64,000 bases of DNA from AV80 sp035536995 (GTDB lineage Bacteria > Verrucomicrobiota > Verrucomicrobiia > Chthoniobacterales > UBA10450). The stretch's first letter is position 1, and every line of letters begins with the position of its first letter. Below are positions 8,381-16,951 of this stretch, one piece after another. Made by a program: the position numbers and the translations under genes. The DNA lies in NCBI GenBank assembly GCA_035536995.1, contig DATLNB010000079.1, positions 3,267-67,266 on the forward strand. The letters are read 5' to 3'. The notes below the pieces were generated by a model. The model made no database searches and had not been told where the DNA came from. It saw nothing but the letters and a program-made list of their open reading frames with translations.

Positions 8381-8770
8381 CTAACGTTTCAAAGCCACCG
8401 CGAACGCGTGCAGCTCCGCCGTCATTAACCCGGCCACCACCGCCGGATCGCTTTCCATGAACGCTTTCGCTGCCGTTTCGCCCTCGGCCTCGAAGATCGC
8501 AATTCCGAAAGTCTTGTCGCCTGGCTCCTTCGTCCGGCCGGCCAGGATCAGCTCGCCGGTCTCGATCGCGTGCTGGAACCGCGCGAAATGCCGCGACATC
8601 ACCATGTTATCTTCTTTCGTCCAGGCTGAGTCCGAATGAAGCCGCGGGACAAGCCGCAGCACGTAGATGAATTGCTTCGGTTTTTCGGATTTTTGCTCTG
8701 CCGCCGGCGATAGCGCGGTGACCGACAAAACGAGGGAGGCGGCGATAAGTAAACGATACATGGTCTTCAT
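8381..8770 (-). CDS. Exported YCII-domain protein
   Basis: The protein has about 129 residues. A signal peptide (MKTMYRLLIAASLVLSVTALSPAAE) precedes a YCII-like alpha/beta domain with HFARFQHAIETGELILAGRT and GIAIFEAEGETAAKAFMESDP, the pattern of YciI-related proteins. These usually lack a known substrate. The ATG at 8770 is preferred over one five codons upstream because it starts the signal peptide. It stands alone on the minus strand. Confidence 0.8.
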   Translation of the reverse strand: MKTMYRLLIAASLVLSVTALSPAAEQKSEKPKQFIYVLRLVPRLHSDSAWTKEDNMVMSRHFARFQHAIETGELILAGRTKEPGDKTFGIAIFEAEGETAAKAFMESDPAVVAGLMTAELHAFAVALKR

Positions 8771-8892
8771 GGGCGATTCGGCCACGTTGGGTTTTTTCTG
8801 AGCTGAGTGCGAGCTGTTCCCGCCCCTGGTGCCAAAACTCTAATCGGGAACGCCGATGGCCCTGCTCTGTTGCGTGGGCGGGGAGCCAGGCG

Positions 8893-8930
8893 GAGAGAGC
8901 AAGAGCAAGAGCAAGAGCAAGAGCAAGAGG
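8893..8930. repeat. GAGCAA hexanucleotide microsatellite
   Basis: About five uninterrupted GAGCAA units lie in the gap between the YCII gene and kmo. The frame would encode Glu-Gln repeats, but no gene structure surrounds it. Confidence 0.9.
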
Positions 8931-9021
8931 TGGAGATGGGCATCGTCATTTCTAATCAGCCAATTCTGCCCCGCGCTTTTTTTCCTGCTTTCCTGAGTTC
9001 CTGATTCATCCATTCTTCCCC

Positions 9022-10350
9022 GTGCCGAAATTTGTCCTGATCGGGAGTGGGCTCGCGGGCGGAGTGCTCGCCGCTTATCTCGGCCGCCGTGGTTACGAGA
9101 TCGAGCTTTACGAACGCCGGGCCGATCCCCGCGAAGGCAATTCTGTTGGGGGTCGCTCGATCAACCTCGCGCTCTCCACCCGCGGCATCCACGCCCTCGA
9201 ACAGCTCGGGATCGCAGACGAAGTCTTGGGCCACGCCATTCCCATGCCGGGGCGGATGATCCACGACAAATCAGGCGAGCTCCATTTTTCGCCGTACGAC
9301 CGCGATCCGCGGAAACACATTAACTCGATCGGCCGCGCGGCCCTTAACACGACCGTGATCGAAGCCGCCCTGCGTTATCCGAATGTCCGCGTCTTCTTCA
9401 ATCACCGCTGCACCGGCGTCGATCTCGATTCCACGACCGCTCACTTCACTGATTCATCTCCAGCTTCCCCGCCTGTCCGCGGCGATTCCATCATCGGCGT
9501 TGATGGCGCGTTCTCTGCCGTTCGGCAATCGATGCAAGAGCAGATTCCCGGGTTCAAGTACGACGAAAGTTATCTCGCTCACGGCTACAAAGAGTTGACC
9601 ATTCCCCCCGCCGCTGACGGTTCCTGGCGAATGGAGAAACACGCCCTCCATATCTGGCCCCGGAAAAGTTTTATGATGATCGCGTTGCCCAACCCGGACG
9701 GCTCATTCACCTGCACGTTGTTTTGGGAATTCAAAGGGCCGCGCAGCTTTGAGACCACGACCAGCGACGCCGATGTGGCCCGCTTCTTTGAGGAAGAATT
9801 CCCCGATGCGGTCCCGCTCATGCCCACGTTGCTGGAGGATTTTCAGAAGAACCCGACGGGCTCGCTCGTGACCGTCCGCTGCGCGCCCTGGTTTTATAAA
9901 GACAAGGTCGCGCTGGTCGGTGACGCCGCTCACGCCGTGGTTCCGTTCTACGGGCAGGGGATGAATGCCGCGTTCGAGGACTGCGTGGTCCTTGACGAAT
10001 GTCTGGCCGCGTTTCCAGAGAACCGCGAGCGCGGATTCGCCGAATACTTCGAGCGTCGGAAAGTGAATGCTGACGCGCTGGCCGATCTGGCGGTTCAGAA
10101 CTTCATCGAGATGCGCGACAAGACCGCGTCGAAAGCATTTCGCGCGAAGAAGAAGCTCGATCACGGGCTCGAGGCGCTGCTTCCGGGGATTTACCTGCCT
10201 CTCTACACGATGGTGACATTCACGCGGATCCCTTACGCGCAGGCCTCAAAACGCGCACGTCTTCAGGATGCCATCGTCTTCGGCACGATTGCGACGGTTT
10301 GTGTTGTAGTCGCGTTCCTCCTCGCGCGATTTTTGGCTGCCGGCTCTTAG
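9022..10350 (+). CDS. kmo: Kynurenine 3-monooxygenase
   Basis: The 442-residue FAD-dependent aromatic hydroxylase converts L-kynurenine to 3-hydroxykynurenine with NADPH and O2. It shows the dinucleotide-binding IGSGLAGG at residues 7-14, the KMO-typical GRSINLALSTRG, and the second FAD motif GDAAHAVVPFYGQGMNAAFEDC. A C-terminal hydrophobic segment (about residues 418-438) is consistent with the membrane anchor found in many KMOs. The start is GTG at 9022; the FAD motif begins seven codons later, so a later start is not possible. kynU lies 2.6 kb upstream. Confidence 0.95.
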   Translation: MPKFVLIGSGLAGGVLAAYLGRRGYEIELYERRADPREGNSVGGRSINLALSTRGIHALEQLGIADEVLGHAIPMPGRMIHDKSGELHFSPYDRDPRKHINSIGRAALNTTVIEAALRYPNVRVFFNHRCTGVDLDSTTAHFTDSSPASPPVRGDSIIGVDGAFSAVRQSMQEQIPGFKYDESYLAHGYKELTIPPAADGSWRMEKHALHIWPRKSFMMIALPNPDGSFTCTLFWEFKGPRSFETTTSDADVARFFEEEFPDAVPLMPTLLEDFQKNPTGSLVTVRCAPWFYKDKVALVGDAAHAVVPFYGQGMNAAFEDCVVLDECLAAFPENRERGFAEYFERRKVNADALADLAVQNFIEMRDKTASKAFRAKKKLDHGLEALLPGIYLPLYTMVTFTRIPYAQASKRARLQDAIVFGTIATVCVVVAFLLARFLAAGS

Positions 10351-10366
10351 ATCTGAGCGTGATCTC

Positions 10367-10843
10367 GGAGGGACGTGCTTCCGCACGTCCGCCTTCGTTT
10401 TGTGGGCAAGGCGAAAAGAATGGACGTGCAGAAGCACGTCCCTCCGATCCCGCGCGGGATTTGGGAGCACCGCAATCGCTCGGGTTGTAGCGACGGCGCT
10501 CAGTCGCCGTGACACGCGCACATACGGCAACAGAGCGGCGTCGCTCCAACTGAGCCTCCCCTTCGGAGGGACGTGCTTCCGCACGTCCGCCTTCGTTTTT
10601 GTGGGCAAGCCGAAAAGAACGGACGTGCAGAAGCACGTCCCTCCGTTTACGCGCGCGATTTGGGAGCACCGCAATCGCTCTGGCTGTAGCGACGGCGCTC
10701 AGTCGCCGTGACACGCGCTCATACGGCAACAGAGCGCCGTTGCGACAACTGAGCCTCCCCTTCGGAGGGACGTGCTTCCGCACGTCCGCCTGTGTTTTTG
10801 TGGCAAGGCGAAAAGTACGGACGTGCAGAAGCACGTCCCTCCG
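10367..10843. repeat. Three tandem copies of a 198-bp palindrome-bearing repeat
   Basis: Copies begin at 10367, 10565 and 10764 with GGAGGGACGTGCTTCCGCA. Each is followed by the reverse-complementary half ending GCACGTCCCTCC, and the first two then continue through a GCGACGGCG/CGCCGTC hairpin and TACGGCAACAGAGC. The third stops after the first hairpin, 1 bp before the permease stop codon. This fills the whole 494-base gap after kmo; no gene is seen in it. Confidence 0.92.
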
Positions 10844-10844
10844 A

Positions 10845-12413
10845 TCACGTCCGCGCGAGCCGCGCGCGATAAAAAAATTGCGCGATCACGATCGCTCCGA
10901 CGCTGATACTCGCATAAAGCAATATCGTCTCTGTCGTGAATTGTCCGTAAAATCCGGCGAAATCCAGCATCGGATTCTTCCCGCGATCGTTCACGACGAC
11001 GTACCAGAACGTTAGAAACGCCACGATAAATGTCTTCGGGTTCGCGGTGACGACGCCGAGTGCGGTCGCGATCGCGGCTACCAGCAGGATCCCGCCTGAC
11101 AACGCCGCCACGGCCGCTGGGCCGTGCGAGATCGTCCGGAGCAACGGCGCCGCGCAAAGAAGCAGACCAAGCAAAAGCGTCGAACCAAACTTCCACCAAA
11201 CATAACGTTCCCTGAGCCGCGGGACCGAACGCACGCATGCCAGCGTGCCGGCTCGCCCATCACGCGTCGCCACGTCCGACACGATGATCGCGAGGGTCGC
11301 GAACACGATCGGCAGGATAGCGGCCGGCGCGGCGAACAAACTTCCAATCGTAATCGCGACGAAGGCCACAAACGCGAACGGCAGCAAGGTGAGCGTGAGC
11401 AGCGCGTCGGTCCATATCGCGCTGAAGAACGAGCCGCCCCGCCCCGGCATCGTCAGCAGGGTCACCGCCCGGCGGCTCACCGGTTTAAACAAATTCTGAA
11501 TCTTCCCGATCCAGTTCCGGCGCCCTTTCCCTGCCACCTGCTTGGTTCGGACCGGATCAAACCGGTGAAAGAACAACGCCGCGACCGGCAATAGCGCCAG
11601 CGGGGCAACCAGTGAGATGAGCCGGGGCACGACCCATTCGCCAGTCAGACGTAATCCCGAAAAAAGAATCGTCGGCTTCGCGGGATCGAAAGGCGACGCG
11701 CCGATCGAAACCGACTCGGTGTGCAGGGTTCGCTGCATCTGGTCAATCATGAATCCGAACCCGGTGAAATCGAAGCAGCGCGCCCAATTAATCGCGCCGC
11801 CGCTGGTTTCGTTCGCGACCACGAGTCCGATTACCGCCATCCAAAGAAAAAAATAAAGGACGTCCCCGAGTTTGCCCGAGAGCCAGCGGATTGATTCGAA
11901 CAGGACCGCGACCGCGGAAACGAACACGATCGCCGGAGGAGTGAGAAGAAGATACTGCTCGATGAAAACCAGCGGCTCGATCCGGGCTTCGCCCCGCACC
12001 ATCAGCATCACCATTGAGCTGAGCATGAAGCCGACAACGAACGTCGCGAGGAAGGTGAGGTTGCCGAGAAATTTCCCGAGCAGGTATTCGCCCGCGCGCA
12101 TCGGAGTTGACGCCGCGATCACTCCACAACGGGTCACGACATCGCGCCGGATGGCGTTCGAGATAACGTAGAATCCGAACAGGCCAACGAAGATCATCGC
12201 TAGCGAGGCCGTGCCCATGCCGATCGCGCCGGAATTGTAAATCGCGCGCTGCCCGTTGATCTGGATCAGCGTCCGGCCGGTCGAAGGCGAGGGGATCCAG
12301 ACGTAGGCGAACGCACTCAGGAGAAGAAAGACGATCACTGTCGAAACCCGGCGAAACCGGATCCGGAAATCCGCTGTCACGAGCGCGCCAATCCGGGAGA
12401 GAGACGCTGTCAT
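10845..12413 (-). CDS. ABC transporter permease, ABC-2-like
   Basis: The 522-residue integral membrane protein begins MTASLSRIGALVTADF and has roughly ten to twelve hydrophobic segments, including a first helix TVIVFLLLSAFAYVWI followed by a periplasmic loop. Size and topology suit the large permease of an ABC-2-type exporter. The ATG overlaps the stop of the ATPase gene upstream by 4 bp (ATGA), so the two form one transcript. The cargo is unknown. A longer in-frame extension upstream would run antisense into the ATPase gene and is rejected. Confidence 0.85.
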   Translation of the reverse strand: MTASLSRIGALVTADFRIRFRRVSTVIVFLLLSAFAYVWIPSPSTGRTLIQINGQRAIYNSGAIGMGTASLAMIFVGLFGFYVISNAIRRDVVTRCGVIAASTPMRAGEYLLGKFLGNLTFLATFVVGFMLSSMVMLMVRGEARIEPLVFIEQYLLLTPPAIVFVSAVAVLFESIRWLSGKLGDVLYFFLWMAVIGLVVANETSGGAINWARCFDFTGFGFMIDQMQRTLHTESVSIGASPFDPAKPTILFSGLRLTGEWVVPRLISLVAPLALLPVAALFFHRFDPVRTKQVAGKGRRNWIGKIQNLFKPVSRRAVTLLTMPGRGGSFFSAIWTDALLTLTLLPFAFVAFVAITIGSLFAAPAAILPIVFATLAIIVSDVATRDGRAGTLACVRSVPRLRERYVWWKFGSTLLLGLLLCAAPLLRTISHGPAAVAALSGGILLVAAIATALGVVTANPKTFIVAFLTFWYVVVNDRGKNPMLDFAGFYGQFTTETILLYASISVGAIVIAQFFYRARLART

Positions 12414-13291
12414 GGCAACGGAGGCGGCGGCGGCGCGGCCTTGCCGAAATTCATCAGGTAAAGAAACGCATCTTCCAGCTCCGGCTCGACCGCTTCGGCG
12501 GCGACGGCGGGCGAAGGGCCCACGAACCGGATGTGGACACCGTCCGGTTTGCGCACCGCGCTTGAAATTTTCAACGTCGTCCTGAGCTGATCGAATTGCT
12601 CCGAAGCGACCACGCTTTTCCAGACGTGCCCTTCGCATGTTTGCAGGAGCGATTCAGGCGTCGCCATCGTGAGCAGCCCGCCCTCTTTCATGACCGCGAT
12701 CTCAGTCGCGATCGATTCCACGTCGGAGACGATGTGAGTGGAAAGGATCACCAGTTTCCCGAACCCGATCTCGGAAAGGACGTTTCGGAACCGGACCCGC
12801 TCCTCCGGATCAAGACCGGCCGTAGGTTCGTCCACGATCACCAGCTCCGGGTCGTTGATCAGCGCCTGGGCGATACCGAGCCGCTGCTTCATCCCGCCCG
12901 AGAACCCGCCGACGGTGCGGTTCGCCACTCCGTGAAGATTGACGCTCTCCAGCATCTCGATGATCCGCTTTTTCGAACGAACGCCTTTGAGCGCCGCGAA
13001 GTACGTCAGGAACTCGGTTGCCGTCAGGTTGTCGTACACGCCGAAATCCTGCGGGAGATAACCGAGCCGCCGCCGGAGCGCGTTCGGTCGTTTCACGATG
13101 TCTTCGCCGTGAAACAGGATCCGGCCGCTCGTCGGCCGGGTAATCGTCGCGATCATCTGCATCAACGTCGTTTTACCCGCGCCATTCGGCCCGAGCAGGC
13201 CGATCACCCCCGATTTTACCTCGAGCGAGACGTCGCGGACTCCGTAATTGCCGGCCCGGAACCGCTTCGAGACGTTCTCAATCGTTAACAC
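12410..13291 (-). CDS. ABC transporter ATP-binding protein
   Basis: The 293-residue nucleotide-binding subunit has Walker A GPNGAGKTT, Q-loop region LPQDFG, signature FSGGMKQRL, Walker B LVIVDEPTAGLD and the switch His in STHIV. The C-terminal extension after the ATPase core ends in a Pro-rich tail. It is the first gene of a two-gene operon with the overlapping permease. ABC-2-type exporters of this arrangement move lipids, peptides or drugs; nothing here narrows the substrate. Confidence 0.93.
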   Translation of the reverse strand: MLTIENVSKRFRAGNYGVRDVSLEVKSGVIGLLGPNGAGKTTLMQMIATITRPTSGRILFHGEDIVKRPNALRRRLGYLPQDFGVYDNLTATEFLTYFAALKGVRSKKRIIEMLESVNLHGVANRTVGGFSGGMKQRLGIAQALINDPELVIVDEPTAGLDPEERVRFRNVLSEIGFGKLVILSTHIVSDVESIATEIAVMKEGGLLTMATPESLLQTCEGHVWKSVVASEQFDQLRTTLKISSAVRKPDGVHIRFVGPSPAVAAEAVEPELEDAFLYLMNFGKAAPPPPPLP

Positions 13292-13312
13292 GCCGGCGAG
13301 TATGTCAGCGCT

Positions 13313-13518
13313 ACCGCCACGAGGTCACGTATTTATCGGAGGGGAGGTGCTTCCGCAGGTCCTTCTTTTTCCCCGCAGCCACAGCGATCCGACGCGCGAG
13401 GATGTGCAGGCGCCGCCGCCACGAGGTCACGTGTTTATCGGAGGGATGTGCTTCCGCACGTCCTTCTTTTTCCCGAGAGCCACAGCGATCGACGCGCGAG
13501 GATGTGCAGGCGCCGCCG
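13313..13518. repeat. Two tandem copies of a ~102-bp palindromic repeat
   Basis: Copies start at about 13313 and 13415 with CCACGAGGTCACGT, each carrying a GGAGGGA-GTGCTTCCGCA-GTCC core and ending GATGTGCAGGCGCCGCCGC. The core is the same word as in the repeat at 10367-10843. This covers most of the 305-base gap before the next gene, where no coding is seen. Confidence 0.88.
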
Positions 13519-13597
13519 CAACCTCACGACAACATCCGAGACCTTGCCCGCGAATGGACGCGATTGACGCGAATCTTAGAATCATTTTAGGTGCGGT

Positions 13598-13861
13598 ATG
13601 CTCAAACGAATCTCTTGGGGTGTGTTCCTTGTTCTCACGTTCGCAACTTTAGGTGTCTCGCAAAGCATTCCCAAGCGGGGCGCGACCTCTTCGGTTGAAC
13701 TCAAGAAGCAGCTCGAACAGTTCAATAACGACGTCGCTGCCTGGAATAAGCGGTGCAAGGTGACCAAGACGGACGCCGAGGAGGCCTGGTGCAAAAAGGA
13801 ACGTGCCCGGATCGACGCTCGCCGAGCCGAACTCGTTGCTTCTGGAGCACTCCCGAAATAA
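13598..13861 (+). CDS. Small exported protein of unknown function
   Basis: The 87-residue protein has a clear signal peptide (MLKRISWGVFLVLTFATLGVSQS). The mature part is short, highly charged and helical, with two Cys (KRCKV and AWCKKE) that could pair. No family is recognised. It is flanked on both sides by palindromic repeats. Confidence 0.6.
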   Translation: MLKRISWGVFLVLTFATLGVSQSIPKRGATSSVELKKQLEQFNNDVAAWNKRCKVTKTDAEEAWCKKERARIDARRAELVASGALPK

Positions 13862-13886
13862 CCGGAGAGATCGCTCTTTCTACCCT

Positions 13887-13912
13887 CGTTCCCAAACTCC
13901 TGTTTGGGAACG
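13887..13912. repeat. Palindrome CGTTCCCAAAC / GTTTGGGAACG
   Basis: 11-base arms around a short loop. The same element recurs at 14907-14931 with a slightly altered left arm. A half-copy of the GCAGAAGCACGTCCCTCC repeat follows at about 13965-13984. Confidence 0.85.
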
Positions 13913-14138
13913 CCCATGTCTTCGAAACTCCGTCTGATCGACCCCGCAATAACGAGCGCGGACGTGCAGAAGCACGTCCCTCCGAATAAAGTCCTCTCAT
14001 GGTTCCGATCCCCATTCGCGTTCATTCGCGCCCATTCGCGGGCAAATTCCTCGGATTAGTTGCACTGCGTTCCTCCGGGATAGCAAAGCCGAGTCTTCAA
14101 TCCTGTAAAAATCCTGTTAATCCTGTCTAGTTGATCCC

Positions 14139-14657
14139 GTGACCACCGATGCCGCCCAGCTCGCCAACGATCGCTACGAGATCGCCGACGCCCTTCATCG
14201 CTATGCCTTCGGCCTCGATCACGGCGACGCCGATTCGCTCGCCTCAGCCCTGGCCGAAGATTGCATCTTCGATTTCCGGCCCGCCGGCAAAAAGCTTGGG
14301 CTCGATTTCCCGAAGCTGACCAGCCGCCAGGCCATCCTCGATGCCGTCCTGCCGTTGATCGGCCCCCTCGACACCAGCCACACCACCAGCAATCTCCAGA
14401 TGGAAGTGAGCGACGATTCCGCCACGCTCTCCGCCTGCGTCATGTCTCAACATTTCATGCCCCGGGAAGGCGCCCGCCGCGGCGCCGAGAACGCCCTGCT
14501 CATGAACCGCTACGATTGCGAGCTCGTCCGGGACGGCCAGAAATGGCGGTTCAAACGCATCACCATCGACAACGCCTGGGCCCAGGGCGACCCCGAAATC
14601 CTGAACGCCCTCGCCACCCACCGCGTCCTTACCTCAAAACTCCGCCGACCCTTGTAA
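14139..14657 (+). CDS. SnoaL-like (NTF2 fold) protein
   Basis: The 172-residue protein starts at GTG 14139. It has RYEIADALHRYAFGLDHGDADSL at the N-terminus, an acidic ALAEDCIFDF strand, SHTTSNLQMEV and RYDCELVRDGQKWRFKRI. This pattern is typical of the SnoaL_4 group of NTF2-like proteins, which includes ring-hydroxylating dioxygenase small subunits and polyketide cyclases. Function is not assignable from sequence alone. It stands alone. Confidence 0.82.
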   Translation: MTTDAAQLANDRYEIADALHRYAFGLDHGDADSLASALAEDCIFDFRPAGKKLGLDFPKLTSRQAILDAVLPLIGPLDTSHTTSNLQMEVSDDSATLSACVMSQHFMPREGARRGAENALLMNRYDCELVRDGQKWRFKRITIDNAWAQGDPEILNALATHRVLTSKLRRPL

Positions 14658-15048
14658 ACGATGCGGGTCACCGGCCCGTTTCGCATGGGCGAATCAGGAA
14701 CGCCCGAAGTAAGGAAAGGACGGTGGGAAGCAGGAAGGCAGGAAAGGACGCAGAAGAAAACCACTGGGGGAGGGGCGAATCAGGAATCCGGGAAACGAGA
14801 AAAAGACGTGTTCCTGCTTTCCTGATTCGCAATGGGTCCCTGCACCTATCGTTCTTCCATTGTAGGGCAGCGCACCGCCTGCCGCGTTGTTTCCTCGTTG
14901 GTCCCTCGTTCCTAAACTCTGTTTGGGAACGCGAGTGTCCCCGCAACTCTGTTGCCCCGGTCGCAAACCGGCTCCCATCTCTCTTCCTGCTTTCCCGCCT
15001 TCCTGATTTTTCCTGGTTTCCTGGGTTCCTGATTCATTTGATTCCCAG
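14658..15048. other. Gene-free gap with low-complexity repeats before the integron
   Basis: 391 bases without a convincing gene. It holds purine-rich runs, repeated CTTTCCTGATTC-like words on one strand and the palindrome CGTTCCTAAACTCTGTTTGGGAACG-type element at 14907-14931. The integrase similarity starts abruptly at its right end, so this is the truncation junction. Confidence 0.7.
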
Positions 15049-15513
15049 CATCGCCAGGACCTCGCACGCGGCGCCGGTGCCGTCTACCTGCCCAGCGCAT
15101 TGCACCGAAAGTATCCTCGCGCGGCCCGGCAATGGCAGTACGTGTTCCCTGCCGGCAACGTTTCGCTGGATCCGCGCAGCGGAGAGAAACGGCGTCATCA
15201 TATCGGCGAACGGAATTTGCAAAATGCCGTAAAGGAAGCCCTCCGCAGCGCCGGAATTGCGAAGGCGGCCAGCTGTCATACCTTTAGGCATAGCTTTGCG
15301 ACCCACCTGCTTGAGAGCGGCTATGATGTTCGGACCGTTCAGGAGCTTCTCGGACACAAGGATGTTTCCACCACCATGATTTATACCCACGTCGGGAACC
15401 GCCCCGGATTGAGCGTTCGCAGCCCGGTCGACGAACCCGTTTCCCGGCCCTCGGCCGAGTTAGACGAAGAAATGTTCGCCTTTAAAGGCGAACATTCATC
15501 TAAATCTCGTTAG
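15049..15513 (+). pseudogene. intI: 5'-truncated integron integrase (IntI)
   Basis: About 154 codons of a tyrosine recombinase closely matching the C-terminal part of IntI. The IntI-specific insert is present (LHRKYPRAARQWQYVF, LDPRSGEKRRHH), followed by box II: CHTFRHSFAT (catalytic His and Arg), LLGHKD (His) and TTMIYTHV (nucleophile Tyr). The N-terminal DNA-binding domain and the first catalytic Arg and Lys region are missing. Upstream of 15049 the frame reads non-homologous low-complexity sequence. No proper start remains (an in-frame TTG is at 15100). Its TAG stop lies inside the first GTTAGGC core site. It points the same way as the cassettes, the less common integron layout. Confidence 0.93.
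15471..15496. promoter_or_regulatory. 26-bp perfect palindrome at the intI 3' end
   Basis: The half-site is AATGTTCGCCTTT and the centre is TTTAAA. It is coding sequence for the last residues of the integrase remnant and lies 13 bp before the first recombination core site. It has no T-run, so it is not a standard terminator. It could be an operator, an attI component or a folded recombination structure. Confidence 0.6.
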
Positions 15514-15515
15514 GC
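15509..15515 (+). other. Candidate attI core site (GTTAGGC)
   Basis: GTTAGGC matches the GTTRRRY integron crossover consensus. It separates the integrase remnant from the first cassette gene, whose ATG is only 3 bp downstream. In an integron with a co-directional integrase, this is where attI is expected. Confidence 0.65.
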
Positions 15516-15517
15516 CC

Positions 15518-16027
15518 ATGCTGCGCGCTATCAAGCAGACTGTCCTGATCGTGATCCTCGCTACTCTCGCTGCCTGCCGCAAAGAGGAGCCTCTAGTGGA
15601 CTCTGCCGAGCAGATGCGCATCGCCGGTTCGCTGCAAGCCCTTGTGCGTCCGAACGCGCGCGTGGTGCTTTATTCCTTAGATCCAAACGTATACGAGGAG
15701 CCACCGGCCGGCACGGAGATTTTTCGCGGATACCGCGTGTTGGGCAGAGCCGAGATTACCGATCCTGCAGAGCGAGAAGGCTTGGTGAAGGCGTTGTCCG
15801 AAAGCGCCCGCAAGAATCGTGGCGTAGTCGCCCTGTGCTTCAATCCTCGGCATGGCCTCCATATCGAGGGCGGCGATGCGCCCGTCGACCTCGCGATCTG
15901 CTTCGAATGCCTGCAGGTATATCCAGCCGGTTTCAACGCAGACAAACCATTTATCATTAGCGAGGCACCAGAGCCCCTGTTCGACGCATCCCTCAAAAAG
16001 CATGGTCTACCCAAATCCGAGGCCTAA
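15518..16027 (+). CDS. Cassette 1: predicted lipoprotein of unknown function
   Basis: The 169-residue protein has a lipoprotein signal peptide (lipobox LAAC, Cys at about residue 20). The mature domain contains Cys residues in VALCFNPRHG and ICFECLQVYP and ends near PLFDASLKKHGL. A CxxC-like ICFEC pair could bind metal or form a disulfide. No family is recognised. The ATG is 3 bp after the recombination core site and the stop overlaps attC1, which is the usual compact cassette design. Confidence 0.75.
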   Translation: MLRAIKQTVLIVILATLAACRKEEPLVDSAEQMRIAGSLQALVRPNARVVLYSLDPNVYEEPPAGTEIFRGYRVLGRAEITDPAEREGLVKALSESARKNRGVVALCFNPRHGLHIEGGDAPVDLAICFECLQVYPAGFNADKPFIISEAPEPLFDASLKKHGLPKSEA

Positions 16028-16144
16028 CCAGGCGATGGAGCGAACGGCCGACCGATGTACGTTCCATTTCTAAAATGATTTTCACCCCTCCACTCCGACC
16101 CACGCCCGCTCTCGTCCGCCGTCGCTCATCTTGTTCTCTTAGCG
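16022..16144 (+). other. attC site 1 (degenerate)
   Basis: The left core GCCTAAC is followed by the family arm GGCGATGGAGCGAACGGC; the right arm is CCGTCGCTCATCTTG. The right core has decayed to CTTAGCG (consensus GTTRRRY) and the stem has a mismatch (GGCCGAC against GTCCGCC). 123 bp. Confidence 0.85.
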
Positions 16145-16417
16145 CGGCTCAAGGCCATTCTCCAGCTCCAGAAGCTACGGCTCTCGCCACCAGAGACTCG
16201 CGATCTGCGTCTTGTTGTAGATTTCTCGCATGATGAGGGCAGCGTGGAGACATATTGTGCCGATCGCTTCTACCTTATGTCAGCGGACCTTCGTCGCTCC
16301 AGACGAGTGGGGGGCGGGTTCCGTCGGGAGCTTCATTGGTTCTTCGGTTCGTGTTCACCCAAGTCATCTAACCATGCGATGGAGCGAACGGCGGACCGCT
16401 GTACGCTCCACTTTTAA
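16139..16417 (+). other. Cassette 2: no clear gene; one open frame
   Basis: Between attC1 and attC2 no ATG-started gene with protein-like content is seen. The frame from about 16139 to a TAA at 16415-16417 is open and contains LRLVVDFSHDE and ADRFYLMSADL, which look protein-like, but it lacks an upstream ATG and its last 17 codons are attC2. It may be a decayed gene or one with a GTG/CTG start. Confidence 0.3.
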
Positions 16418-16489
16418 GATGACTTTCCCACTTCCACTCCGAGCGACGCGCGCCCTGGTCCGCCGTCGCTCATTTTGTTCTCGTTAGGT
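16366..16489 (+). other. attC site 2
   Basis: Left core ATCTAAC, right core GTTAGGT, 124 bp. The arms GAGCGAACGGCGGAC and GTCCGCCGTCGCTC pair perfectly except for one extra A in the left arm, which matches the extrahelical base of attC sites. Confidence 0.93.
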
Positions 16490-16491
16490 CT

Positions 16492-16806
16492 ATGCGCCCC
16501 CTGTTCGTTTTTGTTGCGGTTCTGCTCGCTGGATGCAGCACTTACACCAGCATCGTTGGCCCATATCGAGCGAGCCTGTCGCCGCGCGACGTTCGGGCGA
16601 TCACTCAAATTGCGCAGGGCATTTACCCCGGACATTACAACCAAATGACCCTCAACGCGGTTGGTCGTGACGAAGTTTGGGTCGATGCACTGTCGCATGC
16701 AGCCACCGGGTCGTACGGTTACGTGGCTGTTCGCCGTCACGGCATATGGAAGCGCGGTGCGATACAGACGTCGGCCCGATACACGCCGCTTGCGATACGC
16801 GATTGA
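16492..16806 (+). CDS. Cassette 3: predicted lipoprotein
   Basis: The 104-residue protein has a lipoprotein signal (MRPLFVFVAVLLAGC, lipobox LAGC at residues 12-15). The mature part includes YNQMTLNAVGRDEVWVDAL and WKRGAIQTSARYTP, a small beta-rich pattern with no family recognised. The ATG is 2 bp after the attC2 core. It ends 20 bp before attC3. Confidence 0.75.
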   Translation: MRPLFVFVAVLLAGCSTYTSIVGPYRASLSPRDVRAITQIAQGIYPGHYNQMTLNAVGRDEVWVDALSHAATGSYGYVAVRRHGIWKRGAIQTSARYTPLAIRD

Positions 16807-16826
16807 TCAGGACACGATGCAAAAAG

Positions 16827-16949
16827 ACCTAACCAGGCGATGGAGCGAACGGCTGGCAGCGTTGGTTGATAATCTTCCATGAGATTCCACCCTCAACCCC
16901 CTGCGACGCCCTCTCCCGCCAGCCGTCGCTCATCTTGTTCTCGTTAGGC
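16827..16949 (+). other. attC site 3
   Basis: Left core ACCTAAC, right core GTTAGGC, 123 bp. The arms are GGAGCGAACGGCTGGC and GCCAGCCGTCGCTC: the same stem position as site 2 but with compensating bases. Confidence 0.93.
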
Positions 16950-16951
16950 GT

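Noticed and set aside
10367..10843. CRISPR-like array or rRNA remnant
   Set aside because: Three ~198-bp copies are almost identical throughout, so this is a tandem palindromic repeat. No rRNA words are seen.
12414..12638. Upstream extension of the ABC permease
   Set aside because: It overlaps the ATPase gene out of frame. The ATGA overlap start at 12413 is the normal coupled design.
15049..15513. Phage- or XerC/D-type tyrosine recombinase
   Set aside because: The extra segment with RKYPRA and DPRSG...RRHH is specific to integron integrases and absent from Xer or phage integrases.
16230..16487. 85-residue plus-strand frame in cassette 2
   Set aside because: Half of it is the translated attC2 stem (TMRWSERRTAV), a peptide that recurs wherever attC is read in this frame; not a gene.
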